Below, piece after piece: positions 31,639 through 43,600 of a stretch of DNA of 64,000 bases. A program made the position numbers and the translations under genes. The notes below the pieces were generated by a model, which searched no databases, was not told the origin of the DNA, and worked only from the letters and a program-made list of their open reading frames with translations. Source of the stretch: Ascoidea asiatica (taxonomy: Eukaryota > Ascomycota > Saccharomycetes > Ascoideales > Ascoideaceae); contig BCKQ01000005.1 in NCBI GenBank assembly GCA_001600695.1, positions 446,593-510,592 of the forward strand, given 5' to 3'. Positions within the stretch are counted from its first letter, which is position 1. Every line of letters begins with the position of its first letter.

Positions 31639-32640
31639 TTTTCAGACTTCGGACCATTCAAATATTTGGGGTCTTTGTATCATGGAAGCTTTCGCACGGA
31701 AATTTTTCTGGAATACAACGGATTTAAAAAGTTCTGAACACTTGCATTAATAAGCAGAGTTTACTGCAATTACAAGCAGTTTCCTATACGCAACAAGCTG
31801 TTTGTTCTATGCTTAACAGGGGTTTATATTTTTGGATTCCATGCAGAGCATGTTTAGGATCCCCGACCATTGGATGTCTTACCCCCGTTTCTTGTCACTC
31901 CGCCACCAGACATTTTTTTGCGAGTGTAATAGAAACAGAAGTATTGGTTTTGTAGAGTAGATGTTTGAGCTGCTCTATCCAGATTCATCACAGGAATCAA
32001 CCACAACAAAGACTCCACTGAAAGATGGTACTAGAGACACCTCAAATTTTTGGTGTAATATTGGCATACTATTGATTGCATATATATTTGCACTGCTTTA
32101 AAAGCCAAGCTATACTGCCAAAATCCCTAAAACTTCTTAACATATGAGTTACTTTATGAACTTCAGAAGAATCTATGAGTTTCACACATTTTATAGGTAT
32201 ATGCATACTACCTCTGTATCTTTTTCTTGAAATTATTTGACCATTTCAATAAAACTTATACGACTAAGACGAGTTTTGTAAAGAATTTGTTACTCTAAAA
32301 AAGCTTCACAAACAGGTTTCTTTTTTCAATGATTAATTTTGAAAATCAAAAAATCATTTGAGCGGAAAACTATGAAGAGAGTTACCAAGTGTCTTCAACA
32401 AAGATTTGACTCAGGACAATGACTCCCCAATCTTCAAGTACATTTTAGCCTAAATTCAATGAAGTGAAATGCCTTATATAGTAAACCGAAAAAATGGTAG
32501 TCAAAAAGCTTTAGAAATGTGATTTATATCAAAATTTTTGAGAAAGTCTTAAAAAGAGATGTAAACCATTGATTAATAAGCTTTCAAAGGCCTTTAATGA
32601 CCTCAAAATTCAATTTAAAGAACTATAAACAAAAAAAGAA

Positions 32641-32783
32641 TGATACCAGCGAGGTTCGAACTCGCGCCTCCGAAGAGACCCGCAAATTTAATATACTCTC
32701 TATACTCTTGCTTCTGTTTATCAGCTTAAATATTTATTGGAATTATCCTGAAGCGGGCGCCTTAACCACTCGGCCACAGTATC
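32641..32783 (-). tRNA. tRNA-Leu(CAG) with a 62-nt intron
   Basis: Minus-strand gene. Acceptor GATACTG pairs with TGGTATC, discriminator A73. D arm GCCGAGTGGTTAAGGC (A box TGGCCGAGTGG). Anticodon stem CCCGC/GCGGG with loop TTCAGGT, so the anticodon is CAG at 32748-32750. A variable arm with stem CTC/GAG and loop TTCG makes it class II. T arm GCGAG-TTCGAAC-CTCGC (B box). The intron is 32685-32746, after position 37; its GCTGA can pair with the anticodon, as is usual in eukaryotic pre-tRNAs. The mature form is 81 nt before CCA. A T7 Pol III terminator follows at 32631-32637. A73 and the Leu-type variable arm argue for leucine rather than serine; position 33 is T, not the G33 of Candida-type tRNA-Ser(CAG). 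Confidence 0.92.
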
Positions 32784-33864
32784 AAAGTTTTGTAAAAATA
32801 TAGTAATTTTTTCTTTTTATCTTTGTACTTTTACATTTAAAATCCTGTATTTTGAAGTCTCACAGAACGAAATAAGCATAAAAGTACTCATTTATTTATG
32901 TTACCCTGGTTACGGGTATAATCCCAGTTTTTAATGCACCTCTAATTGCTATTCCTTGCACAGAAAACTTTAAATAATGGCGCAGGGGGTTTTCTCTGAA
33001 TACACATGTATAACAAAAATATGACTACATTGACTAACATTTAGTAGCTAAACTTAGCTTTCAGAAGCATGCCGTACGCGGTCATCATTTGGTAAGTTTG
33101 AACTCAAAATTTAGATTAAAAAAAATAAATTTAAAAATCAATCAAGTACCTGTTTCCTAGGAAACACATAATTAATTTGAAATTTTTATTTTAATCACCA
33201 AAAAATTTGAACCTGTCTTAAAATTATTGAAATAAATTCAATTTTTCAAAATTTAGCTCGGTAACAACAGCAACCTATTGAACTGGAGTTTTTCCTAGCT
33301 TTTTGTACTAATTATACCTTGTCTACTGTTTCGGATCATGCATTTCAAGCTCCACAAACTCCCTAGTAACTTGAGAAAAAAACAAATAATGATAGGAACC
33401 TGGAATTTCCAGCGAAATCTGGTCTCAATCTTGACTTTTTTTGCAGCACAAACAGGAAATAATAATTGGTTGGTTTTTATTAACTTAAGGAGTCAGAACA
33501 ACTTCCACAAAGGTTGTGACTGTGGACATAAAGAATAATGTAACCAGTGATAGTTAATCCGAAGTGAAAGCTGTTTTTTTTTAGGGTGGCTGACGATAAC
33601 TACACCAAAGTAAACCAAAGTATACTTCCTACGGTACTAATCAGTCAAGTTACTCCTCCAAAAAAACTCAAGTTTAGAAAGTATCAAGATTTGAGACTAT
33701 AGAAAAGATTAAATGGTTCATTCATTTAGTTCTTCATTGGCTGAACTTGATAGAGAGTGGAATACAGAAAAGAAGCAGAAAAAAAAAAATGAAAGTAAAG
33801 ATAAGAAAAGTTTGAATATAAGAAAATAAAAATAAAGCAAGTGTTCGTTTACTGTTTAAAAAAC
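32784..33864. other. intergenic region between tRNA-Leu(CAG) and the Ser/Asn-rich gene
   Basis: About 1.08 kb of moderately AT-rich sequence without a credible gene. The frame open at 33338-33538 has no family likeness and no supporting features. Confidence 0.45.
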
Positions 33865-36469
33865 TCAATGAAAACAGCTTTCAAAACTTATTTGTTCTCC
33901 ATCGAGGTTAAAATCCGAAGAAGGTTGTTTATCTCCTCCTCCTGTATTAAATATCATACTTTGATAATTATTTGGATAGATATTTTGAAGATTTTGCAAA
34001 TTTTGACAATTTGCTAAACTCTCTAAATTGGATAAGTTTGTTATATTATTTGGTAAATTTAGCATATTTACAAATCCTGTAAAATTATTTGCATTGTTTA
34101 TGCTATTCATATTATTTAAATTATTCAAATTGTTTGAATCGATTGAAGTATTTGAAGAGTTTATATTGTTCCTTTTGCTATCATTCATTCTTTCAAAATT
34201 TGCATTTGTATTTTCACTTCCATTGCGAATGTTATTGCTATTATTGTTATTATTAATTAGCATATTTTCACTGAACAAAAGATGTTGTTGATATTGACTA
34301 TTGACTGGAGTAAATATATTAGAATTTGGTTCTTCAAATGTTGCAGTCATTAAATTATTATTATTATTATTGTTATTACTACTGATATTATTAATGTTAT
34401 TGACAATATTGAGATTTTGATTATTCAAATTATTATAATTATTGGAATCACTCGAATCAGGAAAATCAATTGAGGTCGGAATTAAGTATTGTGAATATTG
34501 AGAATTTTGATTATGCTGATTAGTTTGAGATAAATTTTGATTAAAATTAAAATCAGGAACTATTTTAAATGGAGTTTCTAAATTATCTGCAAAATCAGTA
34601 GAAATTGTTGAAACTGAACCTAAATTTGAATTAAATGATGAAGAAACTGTTTCTTCATTAAAGTTTGCTCTAATTGGTGTGAAAAAAAATTGAGAATTAT
34701 TGTTTGCTAAATTTAAATTTAGATTTTCGGTTTTAGTATTTAGATCAACTAAACTTGAATTTGAAACTTTGGAAATATTATTATCATTAAAAATATTTTC
34801 TGAATTGAAATATTTTAAATTAATCGGTGTAATAGCAGGTGTTACGGATGGTGTTATAGAAGAAGATATAGTAGAAAGTAAATCTATACTAGATAAAGAT
34901 TTAGAATGTCCTCCAAGAGATGAATTTGATTTCAGTTTGTTTTTTAATTTTAAATGTGAGTATGAATTTGTTTTATTTTTAAATGTTTTTGTGTTTGAAT
35001 TTGCTGAATATGATATTGATGATGATCTCAGTTTAGTATTAATAGATAAATTCTTAGGGTTTGAAGTTTTTAGTCTTTTATTGTTATTTGATGTTAAATT
35101 ATTTTTGTAATTGTTTGTTTCATTATCATTACTTAATATTGCTTTTCCATCTTCTGTAAAAGAGATTGACATTGATTTAGAAAGAGAAACTAAATTTGAA
35201 TTAGAATTAGAATTTTTTTTTGGTTTGTTTTCTTTCTGAAAATTTTCATATAAATCTTTATTTAGGTCATTATCAAGAATATTAGTATCAATATCTACTA
35301 AAACATTTGAAGAATTTGTATGTGAATCAGTTTTCTTTTTTATATTTTTGATCTTATTATTCTTATTAATCGTCCTTTTAGAACTTTTCAATAAAAGTTT
35401 ATTATTATCAGGGCTAGAATATTTACTTTGATTTGCCGTTTTATTTTCAAATTTACTCTTACTTTTATTTTTATTAGTTATTTTTGAGTTTAAATTTTGT
35501 TTTTCTTTACTGGAATTTTTATCCGGTGAAAGAGACCTTTCTTTTTTGGCAATTTCTTTTTTAATGCTCTCTTTCATATCTTTAGAAGGTAATTGATTAA
35601 TTTTATTATTGGAAGAATTGAATGAATAATTTTTAAATTTGAAAAAAGAGTTATTATTATTGTTGATATTAATGTTCATCTCTTTATTATCAGTTTCACA
35701 CTTTAAATTTTTCAGAGATTTTAATTTCGCTGGAGATTTCAATCTTAATGGAGTTGGAGAAGGTAATTCAGGTAATGAATGATCAACAAAAATATATTCA
35801 GTTGAATGATTTTTAAAGATATTTTGAGAGCTTTTACTTGAACTTGAGTTAGAACCTGAATTTGAATTTGAGCTTATATTTGAGCTTGTATTTGAACTAG
35901 ATTTAGAATCAATATTGGAATTTGAATTTGTGTTTGTATTTGAATTGATATTTGATAAAGATTTTGAGTTTTTTAAGTACTTTTTCGAAGATTTAATTGA
36001 ATTATTATACAATTCAATTTTTTGATTAGTTAATTGAAAACAAAAATCAAAATTATTAGTTTCATTGATATTGTTATTATTATTATTATTATCATTATTA
36101 TTTTTATCATTAGGTTTATATAATAGTTTATTTGAATTTTTTTTATTAATTTTATTGATAATTTTATCATTTTGAGAATTTATAGAATTATTTAATAATT
36201 TTTCTCTTTGTCTGTCTTTATTATTTTTTAGTCTCCAAACAGATTTTGAAGAAGAATTCATATTTAAACTTGATTGTCTTTCAAGAGATTCTTTTGATTT
36301 CACTTTTACTTTTGGTAAATTATATGTTGAAACATTTATATCAGATTGAAAAGTTTTTCTAAAAAAGTAAGGAATTATTAAAGTTAGTTAAAATTTTTTT
36401 TAGATTAATTTGTCGATGTTAAGGAATAATTCTTTGATAAAGAACATACAGTTTGTTTGAATTTACCAT
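33865..36469 (-). CDS. spliced Ser/Asn-rich, probably disordered protein, function unknown
   Basis: The 837-residue product comes from exon 1 (36450-36469, MVNSNK plus two bases) and exon 2 (33865-36358), joined across a 91-nt intron. The frame of exon 2 otherwise has no ATG until well inside, so the splice gives the natural start MVNSNKLKTFQSDINVSTYN. Nearly the whole chain is Ser, Asn and Lys with no globular domain I can name. Short ordered-looking islands are SVWRLKNNKDRQREKLL, YIFVDHSLPELPSPTPLRLK (proline-directed SP/TP sites), FFFTPIRANF, TPFKIVPDFNF and the end GEQISFESCFH. Several S/T-P sites suggest kinase regulation. The long upstream region (4.2 kb) is like that of regulated yeast transcription or cell-cycle regulators, but this is only inference. 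Confidence 0.65.
36359..36449 (-). other. spliceosomal intron near the start of the Ser/Asn-rich gene
   Basis: 91 nt with GTATGT donor, TAACTAAC branch at about 36383-36390 and TTTTTTAG acceptor. It joins a seven-codon exon 1 in phase with exon 2. Confidence 0.8.
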
Positions 36470-39400
36470 TTTGACTATTTTTAAGTAGTGTTTTATAATT
36501 ATTTTGATAAATAATAGTAAAAGAAAGTATTATTCTTGAAATTTTTTATTGAATATTTAGTATTAAATATTAAATATTGAATATAGATTATTAATTATTA
36601 AGTGAAAGAAAATTTTGAACTCAAAAATGAAGAAAAGTTAAGATGATTTTATAAAGCAATTTGGAAGATACATATATATATATATATATACAGTATGTGA
36701 AGTGTTTATTTATTTAGATACAGTATTTGAATGTTTTGATATTTACATAAAACTGGTTGAAATAAATGAGAATTAAAATCACGTTAAAAAAGTAGGATTT
36801 GCTCATTTTCTTTTTGACCCACTTGGATTTAGCTGAAGTAATTCAGAATCAAACAGTTAAGAATATTCCGAATTCACTCCAGCATTCTTAAGCATTATTG
36901 GTGATATAATTATAATTATAAATGGAATACACATGTATGATTGTGAATTGAATTAGATTTTAAAAGGAGTGAGAATTCAACAATGTTGAAAAAAACAGTG
37001 GGCATGTTGAAATTGATAAAAAGTGTATAGAAATTTATTAAAAGTTAATAGAAAGTTTATGAAAAGTGTAAAAAAAGTTTATAAAAACTCGAAAATATTT
37101 CTAAATATTCCTAAATATTCATAAATATTCCTAAATATTCATATATATTCATGAATATTTTTTTTATTTTTATCCAATGAGGTGCCAGCAGCTGCAGAAA
37201 GCCTTCTGTTGAAGGCACATTCGATTGAATATATGCGTTTCTTCGTTGTATCTTGGAATGGAAATTCAGCTTCAAATCCAGCTATAGCTACCATCACTAC
37301 AAAGTTTTAATCACTTTCAATAACAGTAGTACTAGTACTGTAAAAATCTTCTTGAGACAATTTTTGTAACATTAATAACAATTATTTGCTTAGTATTTGA
37401 AACAGCAACATGAAATGGGTATCTGAAAAAGAGTAGACATTATTAGTATATTACATCTCTCGGGCTAACCCGAAGGAAGAGATGACTTGCCTTAAACGAT
37501 GCTTTGTTTGTGGAACAGACAAAAGAAAATTAAATCAGTTTTTTTACTGGCATGGTTGAAATATTACGAAAACAAAGACACGGTCATAAAGGTTTTGTAC
37601 CGGATCAAGTTCTAATTTTTGATTCTATTTTCTTGCTTCCAATTTATTTTCTCATTCTCAAACTCATTGATTCCTGGATTACGCGTCGTTATTAAAATAG
37701 ACACTTGGGTCTTAATAGGCCTAGAGGTTTTAGTAAAGATGAGGAAATTCAATAAAAGCCATGTGAAGTGCGTTGAAATTCATTAAAATTATAGATTTTT
37801 TCATTATCCATTTGTAAATCTGGGATGATCAATTAAATTGCAAATATGTCTATGCAAAAAGATAATAGCTGTTAGGTGGTATTAGTAGTTTTTAGCCAGG
37901 ATCTACTAGCACCATTTGCATATAAATATCTTTTTATGCGCATGTACAATTTCAAAATGCTGGATGCTGGCATTTTGAGTGTTGTGTAACTGGGATAACC
38001 ATATTTTTGTTTTTATGGAAGGATTAGTTTAAAATTTTATGAAAAAAAACGCGGTAGAATTAATGCCTTCTTACATCTTTATACAGCAAACAGATGGAAT
38101 ATGCAGCGAATAATTCTCTGGGAGAAGTGAAATTTAGAAGCTTGTAAAACACTTGATTGAAATTAGTTTTTATAGAACCCAGAGATAAAAAGAATTAGAA
38201 TGGTATGAATTTATTTTATAACAATGTTTTTTATTTTCATAAATAGTAAGCAAATAAGAATGGCAATTTCATTATTATTTTTCAGTACCAAAATGATTGA
38301 ATATTACAATTGAATTAAAAAACATATACTACTATGAATAGAGTATATAAGATATACAGTTTATATCAATATTTATCACAATGTTATGAATATACTCAAA
38401 AGTTTTTGTGTTTTTGTGAATTTTGGGGTTGATTAAAGGTATTAATTAAAGGTATTAATTAATTAAACAAATTAAGCCAGCATTTATTCAGCTCAGATTT
38501 TCAAATACTGTGAAACTTTTATTTTCAAGTAAGGTGCACTGTACACAATGTAAACTCTTCTGAACGGAGGAGAAAGCCCTAATAATAATAATCATTAAAA
38601 CACAAACGCGAAAATGAAATATTTTTGTTAATTTTGAAAATTAGCTTTATAGATCAATTCCGACCATTTTGTTAATCCGACCACATTTATACCACCTTGG
38701 GAATTACAAAATAAATCGGGTCATCAAAATCAACAATGGGTACCGTGAGAAAAACTCTCTAGACCTCCGTTTGTAGAAAGCTTTGAATCTCACTTAAACT
38801 TTCATTTCAGGAAAGAAGACAATCTTATCAGAAAAAGTTTTCTATGTAAATTTGTCAGTATAAATTTTAGCCTGCCGGAACGGAAACACGGATATATTTG
38901 TTTCCGATCCCGTGACTCATTAGAAACTTGAAGTTTGCCAACATTTGTTACAAGGAGGTTATGCTGTTGTTAACAGTTGTTCGCTTGGCTTTTATGGCAT
39001 TTCTAATACAAATCGGTATTGTGTAAGTCTTACAATTACGGACTCACCGCTTGATCCGTTATTGCCATAGCATCAACTCCATTTATACTATTGAATTTAT
39101 TTATGCTTACGTAATGTTCCATGGAAAAAAACCAAGAAAATCAAATCAAAGATGAAGAATGAGGAGGAACTCGCCAGGAATGAAAATTGAAAAATAGAAG
39201 TGAAAAAACATTTGAAAATTAGATACCAATCAACATGTATGTCTTTTACAATAAAACAACAACAATGAAAATATCCATATTTTTTAGTATATTTTCTGCT
39301 AAAAAAAAGAATTATTAGATCACTAAATTACTAAATAGCTAATTAAAGATTTCAATACTTCAAAAATTACACTACTGTAGTGAAAAATTTATTAATATTG

Positions 39401-40638
39401 AATTCAAAATCGTTCGAATAAACAAAAAAAACAAACATATTTCCAGCTTCCTTTCCATATTGAAATAGAACCGCACCGCAGTAACGTTAATCATTTTGCC
39501 GGTAACCTTCTCACCTCTTTTTCACCTCTCACCTTAACGTTACCGACCTTGCTTCCAGTACGCATTTTTTACATTGGTTTTCAATCCACCTCCATAACAT
39601 ACAAGCTCTTTACTTAAAGGCTTTAAGAGCTTTTGATAAACCTTCAATTTTTTAATCTTTCAATCTTTCAATCTCTTAATATTATTATCCCATTCATTTT
39701 ATTCCTATTTTATAATATAATAAAAGTAATCATTACTCAAAAATATCAAAGTCAAAATCATCAAGTAATAAATAACATTATTTGTTGTTAAAAGCCATTA
39801 TTCCTGTCTTCGTATTATTCTCTATTATTTTCTTTTATCAACATTAACCAAGGCTAATTATTTAATTCCAAGCTTTTTTCAATTTGAACAACAGATAGCA
39901 TATTTCAATTTTTACTTCAAAAAATTTATCACAACTACAATTCAAAATTTATATATCTATCTATCTATCTATTTATACTATTTATTATATCATTTTATAT
40001 CTATAATTTCATATTCATCATTTTTTTAATATATTTCTTATAATAATAAAACTTATAAAATCTCCTTTTAGAAATAAAAACTTTATGAGAATTCTCAATT
40101 CGTTCCTTTAGATAAAAATTTGGTTTCAATTATAAATTATAATTTTGAAAATATACAATATATTATAAAAACAACAGCTCTAGATTTTTTTTTGTTTATC
40201 AAATGAATTAAATATTTCTTTCTACAAAAAAGGTATAATTTCAAAATAATTTCAACAACTTTATTTTTTCAATATCCATGCTCAAACATATATTTAAATC
40301 AGTTATATATATAAATTCAAGAAAATATTAACTATTCAAATTTGTTTCTATCACACGCAATACAAATTGTTCAAATTTGAAAATTCCTTTCTTAAAATTT
40401 TTAATTTTCTATTAATTTTTTCAGCGCTTATTTTTTTTATATTGATACATAATTCTTAAAAAAATAAAATTAAAGTCATATTATATCAAATTTCATTTAA
40501 CTTTAGTCATATTTTATTTATTTTACCTATTTTTTTATAAAAAGTTGATAATTTATTCTTTACTAAATTTTTTTTTTCTTTATTCAATAGTTTGTTTTGT
40601 TCTCTAAAAAAATTGATTTACTGTTTTCAATATAAATA
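36470..40638. other. 4.2-kb gene-free region between two divergent genes
   Basis: No frame of useful length or family likeness on either strand. The ends are very AT-rich: a TA run near 36674, TAAATATTC(C/A) repeats near 37090-37160, and the DNF1/2 leader 39600-40638. The 37400-39130 and 39440-39600 parts are less AT-rich. It contains ACGCGT (37681-37686), TGACTCA (38913-38919), TAACGTTA words (39481, 39533) and a strong hairpin (37454-37484). Confidence 0.5.
37454..37484. other. imperfect hairpin, 11 base pairs with a bulge
   Basis: CATCTCT pairs with AGAGATG. Inside, CGGG pairs with CCCG around the loop CTAA, leaving a five-base bulge (AAGGA). No RNA family recognised. Confidence 0.4.
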
Positions 40639-43600
40639 ATGGATTTTAACTATAATCAGAACTCCAATCAAAGTAATAATCAAAACAATAATCTGAATGA
40701 TATAATACCCCATATAAATACAAATAATAATTATGATAATTCCAATGATGATAATAGAGAAAATGAGATTTTCCCAAATCATCTAAATCATGATTATGAA
40801 TCTCAAGTAAATTCAAATTTCAACTCCAATAATAATGATTCTGAGATCAAACAGTTTTCAAAACATAATAGAACTGATAGTAAAGTTCAACTATCAAATT
40901 TAAATAAAAATATTGATTCTTTATCTCCTTTTGATAATAAAAATAAAATTAATAGTAGTGCAAGTACTTCCCAATCTTCTTTACATTTTAATAACTCAAA
41001 TTCTTCAAATGATATTCATTTCAAACTTAATGAAAATGAAAATGAAAATGAAAAAAATAAAATCAATCATCATCATAATAAATCTTCAAAAGTTAATAGA
41101 AATGAAACAATAATGCAAAGAAATAGATGGGGTACTCAAAGATTTAAATCTGGTCAACCAAAATATGTAAATAGAAATAAAACTTTAAAAAATTGGCATC
41201 ATAATAGTAAAACAAGAAGATCTTTAAAAAATAATTTACCTGAATTTCCTGCTGATTTGAAAAATTTAAAATCAAATAAAAATCCAATTCCAACTCCAAA
41301 TCAAAATCCTGAAGAAGAAGAAGATGAAGATGAAGATAAACTAACTAATAGAGCTCATGAAAAGAGATCTATTTTTTTTAATTTGCCTTTACCTGATGAA
41401 TTTAAAAATGATCAAAATGAACCAATTTTACAATATCCCAGAAATAAAATCAGAACTACAAAATATACTCCTTTATCATTCATTCCAAAAAATCTATTAT
41501 TTCAATTTGGTAATGTTGCAAATATTTATTTTTTAACAATGATTATTTTAAGTTTTTTCAGTATTTTTGGAGTTTCAAATCCTGTACTTGGTGCTGTACC
41601 TTTAATTGTAATTGTATGTATAACTGGAATTAAAGATGCAATAGAAGACTCAAGAAGAACAATATTAGATCTTGAACTTAATAATACTTCAACACATATC
41701 TTAACAGGAATAGATAATCAAAATGTTACTACTGATAATATATCTTTATGGAGAAGATTTAAAAAAGCAAATACAAGATTACTTAAATTAATCATTAAAT
41801 TTATCAAACAAAACTTAACTAAAAAAGGTAGAGAAACCAAAGTTATATCGAAGTATAACAAAGCAAATAACGTTCCCGAAAGAACATCCTTTGAAAGTTT
41901 TGAAACACGATTTAGTGGAAGAGATAGCATAAGCTTAAATACTCGAGAAAGCCTAGATCTTCAAAATAATAATGAAAATCAAGAAAATGAGACTAATCCA
42001 TTTCGAAGTGGGAAAGAAAATGTTCGTGAAGTCACTAATAAACCAACGAATTCACTACTAAACAAATTTTTACCAACAACAGGAAATACTCGATTTGTTA
42101 AAAGTTTTTGGAAGAATGTTAAAGTTGGTGATATTGTAAGAATACACAATAATGATGAAATTCCTGCTGATGTTGTTATCTTGTCAACTTCTGATTCGGA
42201 TGGGGCTTGTTATGTTGAAACAAAGAATCTTGATGGTGAAACAAACTTGAAAGTTCGTCAAGCTTTGAAATGTTCCTCTTCTCTTCGTCATGCATCAGAT
42301 TGTGAGCAATCAAAGTTTTGGATAGAAAGTGAAGGACCACATGCTAATTTGTATTCTTATCAGGGAGTATGCAAATATGCAAATGATCAAGATGATACCG
42401 CCTCTGAATCGATTAATATAAATCATCTTTTATTAAGAGGTTGTATGCTAAGAAATACAAAATGGGCTATTGGATTAGTTCTTTTTACCGGCGATGATAC
42501 TAAAATCATGCTTAACGCTGGTATAACCCCTTCTAAAAAGTCTAGAATATCATCAGAATTAAACTTTTCAGTTATAATGAATTTTGCTTTATTATTTTTG
42601 ATTTGTTTTATTTCTGGATTGGTAAATGGAATTTATTATGGAAATAATGATACATCAAGGACTTATTATGAATTTGGATCAATTGCATCAACTCCTACTT
42701 TGAATGGTATAGTATCATTTTTTGTTGCCATGATTTTATATCAGTCTTTGGTTCCTATATCTCTTTATATTTCCATTGAAATTATCAAAACCGCCCAAGC
42801 CTATTTTATTTACTCAGATGTTCAAATATATTATGAAAATCTTGATTATCCTTGTACTCCGAAAAGTTGGAATATTTCTGATGATCTTGGGCAGATTGAA
42901 TATATATTTAGTGATAAAACTGGGACTTTGACTCAAAATGTCATGGAATTCAAAAAATGTTCCATAAATGGAATATCTTATGGTAGAGCATACACCGAAG
43001 CTCTTGCTGGATTGAGAAAGCGTCAAGGTATTGATGTCGAAGAAGAAGGACTGATTGAAAGAGAAGCTATAAGAAAAGATAAAGAAGTGATGATAAGAGA
43101 TTTACTCAATATTTCACCAAATCCTCAACTTGATCCCAATGATGTGACATTTGTCTCTAAGGAATTTGTGAATGACTTGAAGGGAGTTGGTGGAGAATAT
43201 CAAAAAGAATGTAATGAACATTTTATGCTTGCTTTGGCTCTATGTCACTCAGTTTTAGTAGAACCTGAAAAGAACAATCCGGAGAAATTACTTTTGAAAG
43301 CTCAATCACCAGATGAAAGTGCTTTAGTTGGAACTGCAAGAGATATGGGGTTTGCTTTCATCGGCAGAACAAAAAAAGGTGTTATTGTTGAAGTACAAGG
43401 AATCCAAAAAGAATTTCAAGTTTTGAATACATTGGAGTTCAATTCCACTAGAAAAAGAATGAGTGCAATAATAAAAATCCCCCCTATGAAAAAAGGCGAA
43501 GAGCCTAAAGCCCTTTTGCTATGTAAGGGAGCTGATTCAATTATTTATTCTAGATTAAGAAAAGATGCAGATCAAGAATTACTTGAAAAAACAGCTTTGC

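Larger units (their letters stand above)
31252..32640. other. intergenic region upstream of the four-span gene, with G-rich repeats
   Basis: About 1.39 kb. It holds a pair of G-quadruplex-type repeats (31546-31638) and a moderately GC-rich stretch to about 31930. The rest is AT-rich without a credible ORF. A TGACTCA lies at 32407-32413. Confidence 0.5.

Noticed and set aside
32045-32053. AATTTTTGG, an Sm-site-like word that could mark a spliceosomal snRNA
   Set aside because: No U1, U2, U4 or U5 core sequences or flanking stems could be found around it.
32597-32803. 68-codon plus-strand frame
   Set aside because: It lies across the tRNA-Leu gene on the other strand.
31252-33864. retrotransposon LTR near the tRNA gene
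   Set aside because: tRNA genes often attract Ty elements, but I see no TG...CA-ended repeats, no target duplication and no reverse transcriptase remnants.
34028-35110. plus-strand open frames within the Ser/Asn-rich gene
   Set aside because: They are shadows of the spliced minus-strand gene, showing Phe/Leu-rich translations of its reverse complement.
39000-39035. short hydrophobic frame (about 21 codons from an ATG near 38961)
   Set aside because: Too short, with no regulatory context. It is far upstream of DNF and unlikely to be a functional upstream ORF.
36470-40638. centromere in the long gene-free region
   Set aside because: No CDEI-CDEII-CDEIII arrangement and no clear inverted repeats. 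Without Cse4 data the idea is untestable here, so it is only mentioned as one possibility.
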